Below are positions 59,198 through 64,000 of a stretch of 64,000 nt of DNA, piece after piece. Source of the DNA: UBA822 sp965249775 (GTDB lineage Bacteria; Gemmatimonadota; Gemmatimonadetes; Longimicrobiales; Gaopeijiaceae); NCBI GenBank assembly GCA_965249775.1, contig OZ252253.1, forward strand, positions 4,340,001 to 4,404,000. Reading direction: 5' to 3'. Each line of letters starts with the position of its first letter. Position 1 is the stretch's first letter. The notes below the pieces were generated by a model. It ran no database searches, was not told the origin of the DNA, and worked only from the letters and a program-made list of their open reading frames with translations. The translations under genes and the position numbers were made by a program.

Positions 59198-59812
59198 ATG
59201 ATCAAACGGAGCGTTGATGTGATTGCGGCTGCTGCTGCGCTCGCACTGAGTTCTCCGCTGCTCATCATCATCGTTGGTACCATTTGGATCACCATGGGTG
59301 CACCCGTATTTTTTCGACAGGCGCGGGCCGGCCTGAGAGGGCGTCAGTTTGTTATGTGGAAGTTTCGCACGATGCGGCCATCCGAGCTGGGGGAGGAGGA
59401 GCTCCAGAGCGACGATGCCCGTTTGACACGGCTGGGTGCTTTCCTGCGCTCCACCAGTCTCGACGAGCTTCCGAGCCTGTGGAATGTCCTGCGAGGCGAC
59501 ATGACCCTTGTCGGTCCCCGACCCTTGCTCGTTCGCTACTTGGGCCGCTATACGCCGGAACAGGCCCGACGCCACGACGTGCGCCCCGGGATTACTGGAT
59601 GGGCGCAAGTTAATGGTCGGAACGCCATATCCTGGGACGAGAAGTTTCGCCTCGACGTCTGGTATGTAGATAATCGCAGTGTTTTCCTCGACGTTCGGAT
59701 TCTGATCCTGACGCTCTTTCAGGCCTCGCGCAGAAGCGGAATAAGTGCTGACGATAGGGCGACCATGCCAGAATTCCTGGGTTCCGACTCCAAGAAGGGG
59801 CGAGCCCCTTGA
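59198..59812 (+). CDS. Initiating sugar-phosphate transferase (PglC-like)
   Basis: A 204-residue small monotopic phosphoglycosyl transferase loading a sugar-1-phosphate onto undecaprenyl phosphate. It has an N-terminal re-entrant hydrophobic segment (SVDVIAAAAALALSSPLLII), VFFRQARAGLRGRQFVMWKF, RTSLDELPSLWNVLRGDMTL with the catalytic Asp-Glu, VGPRPLL and RPGITGWAQVNGRN. ATG 59198 matches the family start; GTG 59171, which overlaps the heparinase-like gene, would add nine residues. Its presence besides the WecA-type enzyme at 35430 means two priming enzymes in one locus. Confidence 0.92.
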   Translation: MIKRSVDVIAAAAALALSSPLLIIIVGTIWITMGAPVFFRQARAGLRGRQFVMWKFRTMRPSELGEEELQSDDARLTRLGAFLRSTSLDELPSLWNVLRGDMTLVGPRPLLVRYLGRYTPEQARRHDVRPGITGWAQVNGRNAISWDEKFRLDVWYVDNRSVFLDVRILILTLFQASRRSGISADDRATMPEFLGSDSKKGRAP

Positions 59813-60414
59813 TCGTGCTAGGTGCGGGAGGGCACGCCAAGGTGTTGGTGTCTTTGGCGAACGCGTTGGGCAGGCCAGTCGAAGGCCTCTACGATGACGA
59901 CCCAAGGGCCTCTGGGGGAAACGTCCTTGGGATCCCGGTCGTTGGCCGAATCAGCGGGCTGTCACTGGCGCCCGAGACGGAGGCGATCATGGGCGTCGGC
60001 GAAAATCGAGCGCGCAAGCGTCTCGCTGATACACTCGACCTGACATGGGCCACCATGATCCATCCCACAGCCTTCGTACATGACTCGGTGCAGATCGACG
60101 AGGGAGCGGTTGTGTTCGCGGGTGCTGTGGTTCAGCCAGGATGTCGGATTGGTGCTCACGCGATCATCAACTCTGGCGCGATCGTCGATCACGACTGCGC
60201 CGTTGGCGCTTACGCCCAGGTTAGCCCGGGATGTAGCTTGGCCGGAGGTGTGAGCGTGGGTGAGGGAGCAATGCTTGGCACTGGCTGCACATGTGTTCCC
60301 CTCGTGGAAATCGGTGAATGGGCAGTCGTCGGGGCCGGGGCAGTCTGTATCGGGCCAGTCGAATCGGGGACGGTTGCGGTTGGCGTCCCAGCCCGTGTCA
60401 TACGGCGTGGGTAG
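59809..60414 (+). CDS. PglD-type sugar O/N-acyltransferase (left-handed beta-helix)
   Basis: A 201-residue acyltransferase with a small N-terminal Rossmann domain (IVLGAGGHAKVLVSLANALG) that binds the UDP-sugar and a C-terminal hexapeptide-repeat helix (VHDSVQIDEGAVVFAGAVVQ; NSGAIVDHDCAVGAYAQVSP with the catalytic His). PglD acetylates the 4-amino group of UDP-4-amino-sugars. TTG 59809 overlaps the PglC-like stop (TTGA), with AAGGGGCGAG upstream. The aminotransferase needed to make its substrate is the convergent gene at 60440. Confidence 0.9.
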   Translation: MIVLGAGGHAKVLVSLANALGRPVEGLYDDDPRASGGNVLGIPVVGRISGLSLAPETEAIMGVGENRARKRLADTLDLTWATMIHPTAFVHDSVQIDEGAVVFAGAVVQPGCRIGAHAIINSGAIVDHDCAVGAYAQVSPGCSLAGGVSVGEGAMLGTGCTCVPLVEIGEWAVVGAGAVCIGPVESGTVAVGVPARVIRRG

Positions 60415-60439
60415 GCACGTGCGGGCGGATCGGCGAGAC

Positions 60440-61651
60440 TCAGGCCTGAGCCTGCCTCATAACCACGTCGATGGCGTGACACATGTCGCCGACATCTTGC
60501 TCACTAAGGGTAGGGTGCACCGGTAGCATCAGGGAAGTTGCCCCCAGTTCCATCGCCACCGGGAGGGCCTCATTCGGGCGAGTAGACATACCAAGGAAGG
60601 CCTTCTCTCGGTAGATCTCACTACAGCTTCCGCTATAGCACGGGATACCGAGTCGCGTAAGCTCGACCATGATGCGATCCCGCCCCCAATCCTTTCTTAG
60701 CGCTTCGGGACGCGCGTACCAGTAATACTTGTAGTATGCGTGGCGGTGAGGCTCGCTCAGGGTCGGGACTCTAAAGCCCTCGTACTTTAGGAGAGTTGCC
60801 CGCAACATATCCGCATTACGTTTGCGGGTCGTCAACCAATCGGGCAGGTCACGCAATGCCACTCGTCCAATGGCGGCCTGCATCTCTGTCATTCGCCAGT
60901 TGGTTCCGAACTCCTCGTGCAGCCAACGGAACCCAGCAGGATGTTCTCGCCTGAATACCGCCTCGTAGCTTTTCCCGTGGTCTCTATACGACCACGCTCG
61001 TGACCAGATTTCATCATCGTTTGTCACGAGTAGCCCGCCTTCGCCACCCGTCGTGATGATCTTGTCTTGGCAAAAGGAGAAGCAGCTCGCATGCCCGAAG
61101 GATCCGACCTTAAGTCCGTCATACTCCGCTCCATGAGCCTGGGCGCAGTCCTCGATAACGAGCAGGTCCTTCTCGCTTGCCAGGCTCATGATGTCCTTCA
61201 TTTCACAAGGCCATCCGGCGAGATGAACTAGCACCAGGGCCTTGGTGCTGGGTGTAATCGCACTCGCGATGGTGCCCGCCGTCAGGTTACCGGAGTCACT
61301 GTCTACGTCCGCGAATACAGGTTTGGCCCCCACAAGCACCACGCTACTTACCGAGGCGATGAACGATCGCGGTGTCACGATGACTTCGTCCCCTGCTCCC
61401 ACGCCAAGCGCCTTAAGAGCCAACTCGAGGGCGACAGTCCCGTTCATGACGGCGACCGCTTTGCGAACACCCAAAAACTCGGCGAACTCAGTCTCGAAAT
61501 CCCGGACTTCGGTCCCCGTCCACTGGTTTACTTTCCCCGAAGCCAGGACTGCGTCTACGGCGTTTCGATGCCGAGCGTCGAAGGCCGGCCAAGAGGGCAG
61601 TGGAGTAGATCTCACCTTGTCGGCGAGAGGACCCGTGGAAGAATCAATCAT
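60440..61651 (-). CDS. DegT/DnrJ/EryC1/StrS-family PLP aminotransferase (PglE-like)
   Basis: A 403-residue fold-type I aminotransferase that aminates 4-keto nucleotide sugars with glutamate as donor. NGTVALELALKALGVGAGDE, TPRSFIASVSSVVLVGAKPV, VIEDCAQAHGAEYDGLKVGS and FSFCQDKIITTGGEGGLLVT carry the PLP-binding Asp and the Schiff-base Lys. WRMTEMQAAIGRVALRDLPD closes the active site. ATG 61651 is the start. With PglC- and PglD-like neighbours it likely makes a 4-acetamido-deoxy sugar. It converges with the PglD-like gene 25 bp away. Confidence 0.92.
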   Translation of the reverse strand: MIDSSTGPLADKVRSTPLPSWPAFDARHRNAVDAVLASGKVNQWTGTEVRDFETEFAEFLGVRKAVAVMNGTVALELALKALGVGAGDEVIVTPRSFIASVSSVVLVGAKPVFADVDSDSGNLTAGTIASAITPSTKALVLVHLAGWPCEMKDIMSLASEKDLLVIEDCAQAHGAEYDGLKVGSFGHASCFSFCQDKIITTGGEGGLLVTNDDEIWSRAWSYRDHGKSYEAVFRREHPAGFRWLHEEFGTNWRMTEMQAAIGRVALRDLPDWLTTRKRNADMLRATLLKYEGFRVPTLSEPHRHAYYKYYWYARPEALRKDWGRDRIMVELTRLGIPCYSGSCSEIYREKAFLGMSTRPNEALPVAMELGATSLMLPVHPTLSEQDVGDMCHAIDVVMRQAQA

Positions 61652-61697
61652 TCTGAGTTAGTCAGGCCGAATAACGCTTCGCCAGTGACCTGCCTCG

Positions 61698-62666
61698 TCA
61701 CGTAGCCACGGCCTCTCGGCGCTGTAACTTCGACCTGATCCATTCGATCGTCTCGACCAGACCATGTTCCAGGTCAACCGTGGGTGCGTACCCAAGGAGC
61801 TCCCGTGACCTCGTTATGTCGGAGCATCTGTCCTTCACATGATCCCAATTCCTCGGAGACGAAAAACTGATCTTGGAGTCAGAGCCCGCCATGCGCACAA
61901 TCGTCTCCGCCAAATACGCAATGGAGGTCTTGACCCCAGTGCCCCCGTTGAAGACCTCACCGTTCCGGTATTCGGACTCACCCAGCCGCAGCAGGAGGTC
62001 AACCGTATCGGAGACGTAGGTGAAGTCTCTCGTTTCCTCGCCGGTCCCAGTTATGATGATCTCCTCGTCATTCAAGGCCTTTAGGATGAAGTTGGGTATC
62101 ACGTTTCGGTACTGGCCAGGCATCTCGCCAGGGCCGTAGCTGTTGAACACGCGGGCGCAGGCTGTCGGAAGTCCCTGGATTTCCGAGTAATACCTGCAGT
62201 ATAGCTCCGCGGCATATTTGTTGATGGCGTACGGCGTGTCATGCGGGCCTACAGAGGCGGCCTCCTTCATCTCTGTGAGATTGCCGTAGACACAGCTTGA
62301 GCTGGTATACACGACCTTCCTCAAGGTGGGATTCTCTCTCTGGCTCTCGAGCACGTTGATAAGCCCCACTATGTTGGTCGATACATCGGAGATCGGATGA
62401 TCTACGGAATTCTGGTTTGCGAAGTGGGCGGCCAGGTGGAAAACAAGATTCGGGCGATACGCCTTGAAGAAGGCGCCCACCTTCTCACTGTTACCGATAT
62501 CAAGATGAGTGAACGCAACATTCTTGGAGAAGTTTGCGACGCCTGCGGAAAGATCATCCACGATGTGGACATCGTAGGAATCCATTCGTTGCAGCGCTTG
62601 GGTCAGGTTGAACCCTAGGGCACCAAAGCCACCGCTTATCAGGACCTTCGTTTTTTCAATCGTCAT
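61698..62666 (-). CDS. NAD-dependent sugar epimerase/dehydratase (extended SDR)
   Basis: A 322-residue extended SDR with VLISGGFGALGFNLTQALQR (an unusual GGFGALG Rossmann turn), FHLAAHFANQNSVDHPISDV, TSSSCVYG and an intact catalytic DTPYAINKYAAE (YxxxK). ARVFNSYGPGEMPGQYRNVI and TGTGEETRDFTYVSDTVDLL are typical of UDP-glucose/UDP-GlcNAc 4-epimerase-like enzymes. It probably interconverts the sugar used by the PglC-like enzyme. ATG 62666 is 16 bp downstream of the polymerase-like gene, in the same direction. Confidence 0.88.
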   Translation of the reverse strand: MTIEKTKVLISGGFGALGFNLTQALQRMDSYDVHIVDDLSAGVANFSKNVAFTHLDIGNSEKVGAFFKAYRPNLVFHLAAHFANQNSVDHPISDVSTNIVGLINVLESQRENPTLRKVVYTSSSCVYGNLTEMKEAASVGPHDTPYAINKYAAELYCRYYSEIQGLPTACARVFNSYGPGEMPGQYRNVIPNFILKALNDEEIIITGTGEETRDFTYVSDTVDLLLRLGESEYRNGEVFNGGTGVKTSIAYLAETIVRMAGSDSKISFSSPRNWDHVKDRCSDITRSRELLGYAPTVDLEHGLVETIEWIRSKLQRREAVAT

Positions 62667-62682
62667 ATGTCAGCGTTTTTTC

Positions 62683-64000
62683 TTAATCGAAGAGGTAATG
62701 ACTCGAAACTGAACGCGCCGGCTGAGCCTGAACCGAAAGTCGCGAGCCACTCGAAAAATGCATTGATAGCTTCATAAAGAGCAATGTGAGAAGCAGCATT
62801 TCCTTAGAAACATAGAAGACGGTGAGCATCAGGACAAAGTAGATAAAAGCGAAAATATGTCGATCCGTGAGACTGCGGTATAAGACTATCACATACAGGG
62901 TCAAGCCAACGATTCCCGACTTGATAACGATCTCAAATATTGGGAGGTGCATTCTGAAGAAGTCGTCACGCAGAGCGTCCTGAGGAGCATATCCGAAGCC
63001 GGGCCGGGCCAAGGGGCTCAGATACCCGAAGAGATCGGGTATCCCGCCACCGAAGCCCTTGCCGAATATGAGGAGAAGTTTGTTGTCGATGAGGTATCGG
63101 GCCGTCGTCATGCCCTCAGCGAAGAGGTTCCCCATGCTCGAACTCGTGGACGCTAGAGTCTCGATATCCATGTAAGCAAAAACTTCGAGGATCTGCGTGA
63201 ACTTGTAGAGAAGGACCGCATCCGGCGCGATCCGGTCCAAGGCGAACGAGAGAATTGGATCCAGGAAAATGACAACGGCGGTGAGGGAGAGAAGCACGAC
63301 ACCCAATGCTGTTCTCGATTTAGACGCGTACCAGATGAGTGTCAACGCTGCAATGACGATCGTCTTCCCACCTATGAAGACCGTGCCGGTGGCCAGGAGG
63401 AAAACGACCGAAAAGGCCAGAAAGCCATAATGTGCGGGGGAGTAGAACCGTCGACAGAAAAAGACGGCGAAGACGGCGACGAACGCAAAGCCGTTCATGA
63501 GTACGAAGTAAAAGCCGGCACCATACTCGAAGCGGATATCCGTCGCGAAGGAGAACAGCATGGAAATCACTGTCACGGACATCCCATACTTGAAGATCCT
63601 TGTCACGTGGTCGGCGCTCAGAATAGAGACGAAATATATTGAGGCGTAATACGGGAGATACGACAGCAGGTCGGCGAGGAAGTTGTCCAAGTGGTTCGCA
63701 GAAACGAGGAGGGAAACCAGGCCGACGAAGGCCGAGTATAGGATGAAGTAATTGAAGAAGCGCGAGTCCCGTCCTGGCGGACCGGTTCGGTACGTCTGAC
63801 TCCCAGCCACCAAGAAGATCAGGACGCCAAACGAAAACAGCACGTTCACGGAGAAGCCGAACAACCGCATACCCAAGAAGTTATTCGATACGGTTCCCGG
63901 AACCGTGTGGCTCCACTCACCCATCGCAAGGAGTGTGAACGATACTAGATAGGCGATCCCAGCCCCTCTATTGGCCACGAGAGCCAAGAGGACGAAGAGA
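62683..64000 (-). CDS. O-antigen polymerase-like membrane protein (5' end beyond window)
   Basis: A protein of at least 434 residues with about 11-12 hydrophobic segments. The frame remains open to the window edge, so the true start is probably outside. Large loops such as NLFAEGMTTARYLIDNKLLL and IFGKGFGGGIPDLFGYLSPL, with a late GYAPQDALRDDFFRMHLPIF segment containing His, fit Wzy/O-antigen ligase-like polymerases, which are poorly conserved. Base composition appears less GC-rich than the flanking genes, hinting at a different origin. It probably polymerises the unit started by the PglC-like enzyme. Confidence 0.7.
   Translation of the reverse strand, partial: LFVLLALVANRGAGIAYLVSFTLLAMGEWSHTVPGTVSNNFLGMRLFGFSVNVLFSFGVLIFLVAGSQTYRTGPPGRDSRFFNYFILYSAFVGLVSLLVSANHLDNFLADLLSYLPYYASIYFVSILSADHVTRIFKYGMSVTVISMLFSFATDIRFEYGAGFYFVLMNGFAFVAVFAVFFCRRFYSPAHYGFLAFSVVFLLATGTVFIGGKTIVIAALTLIWYASKSRTALGVVLLSLTAVVIFLDPILSFALDRIAPDAVLLYKFTQILEVFAYMDIETLASTSSSMGNLFAEGMTTARYLIDNKLLLIFGKGFGGGIPDLFGYLSPLARPGFGYAPQDALRDDFFRMHLPIFEIVIKSGIVGLTLYVIVLYRSLTDRHIFAFIYFVLMLTVFYVSKEMLLLTLLFMKLSMHFSSGSRLSVQAQPARSVSSHYLFD

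Noticed and set aside
60439..60450. Perfect palindrome CTCAGGCCTGAG at the convergent ends of the PglD-like and aminotransferase genes
   Set aside because: It is short, inside coding sequence at the aminotransferase stop, and lacks a T-run, so a terminator is not supported.
1..64000. CRISPR arrays, rRNA, tRNA, insertion sequences, phage genes
   Set aside because: No regularly spaced repeats, cloverleaf-like segments, transposase motifs or phage structural genes were recognised; the repeats found are short in-gene tandem tracts.

Overview
The window is high-GC DNA from a Gram-negative bacterium. Outer-membrane envelope functions are visible (a Wzi-type barrel, a lipoprotein, O-antigen ligase-like proteins, Wzx, Wzz and a BY-kinase). 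Gene starts are often GTG or TTG, and adjacent genes frequently overlap by 4 nt (ATGA, GTGA or TTGA). The mix of a Big2-type lipoprotein, a fused ATP sulfurylase/APS kinase and a large mosaic polysaccharide locus would fit Gemmatimonadota or a similar environmental phylum, but this is inference; no rRNA or tRNA is present to prove it.

Layout. Positions 1-4357 are the 3' end of the ribosomal superoperon (map, rpmJ, rpsM, rpsK, rpsD, rpoA, rplQ, a small membrane-anchored protein, rpmB), closed by a hairpin terminator. From about 4487 to the window end nearly everything serves surface polysaccharide synthesis. 4487-7233: O-antigen ligase-like and GT-C membrane proteins. 7248-12742 (minus): a CDP-6-deoxyhexose module (rfbF, rfbG, an epimerase-like cupin, SDRs, a GT2). 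12808-15613 (plus): a GT4 and two methyltransferases. 15671-18111 (minus): a gene remnant, a TylF-type methyltransferase and a GT-39-like protein. 18240-21099 (plus): a GT-C/kinase fusion and a HAD phosphatase. 21101-33368 (minus): a long, tightly overlapping operon with a GDPD-like protein, GT2, methyltransferases, two paralogous nucleotidyltransferases, a class II aldolase, a flippase, GT4s, an unknown protein and FkbM. 33572-43611 (plus): a broken asnB, a WecA-FlaA1 fusion, a nucleotide-sugar dehydrogenase, a GT4, a CysQ-like phosphatase and rfbD/rfbA/rfbB.

43652-45983 is a small toxin-antitoxin-like island: a VapBC-type pair on the minus strand and a mobile mystery protein A/B (XRE/Fic) pair on the plus strand. 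It abuts the truncated 3' end of a sugar epimerase gene. 46007-53798 holds export and sulfate-activation genes: a BY-kinase without a periplasmic Wzz loop, an SLBB protein, sat-cysC, a spondin-domain lipoprotein, a Wzi-like barrel, a rearranged APS-kinase remnant and a full-length Wzz. 54045-64000 is a second polymer module with a FlaA1-SDR fusion, a GT4, a heparinase-like protein, and PglC-, PglD- and PglE-like proteins, followed by an SDR and an O-antigen polymerase-like protein that runs off the window.

Together the genes can supply dTDP-6-deoxyhexose, CDP-6-deoxyhexose, uronate and probably amino-sugar nucleotides, start chains by two different phosphoglycosyl transferases, flip, polymerise and control length, and possibly sulfate the product. 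The locus looks like a frequently recombining mosaic. It has at least four gene remnants or broken genes, several in-gene tandem repeats, two unusual multidomain membrane fusions and several SDRs with altered catalytic residues. The best candidate for an undescribed system is the 18240-25978 block: a GT-C/phosphoribulokinase-like fusion with a HAD phosphatase, a GDPD-like protein, twin nucleotidyltransferases and a class II aldolase.
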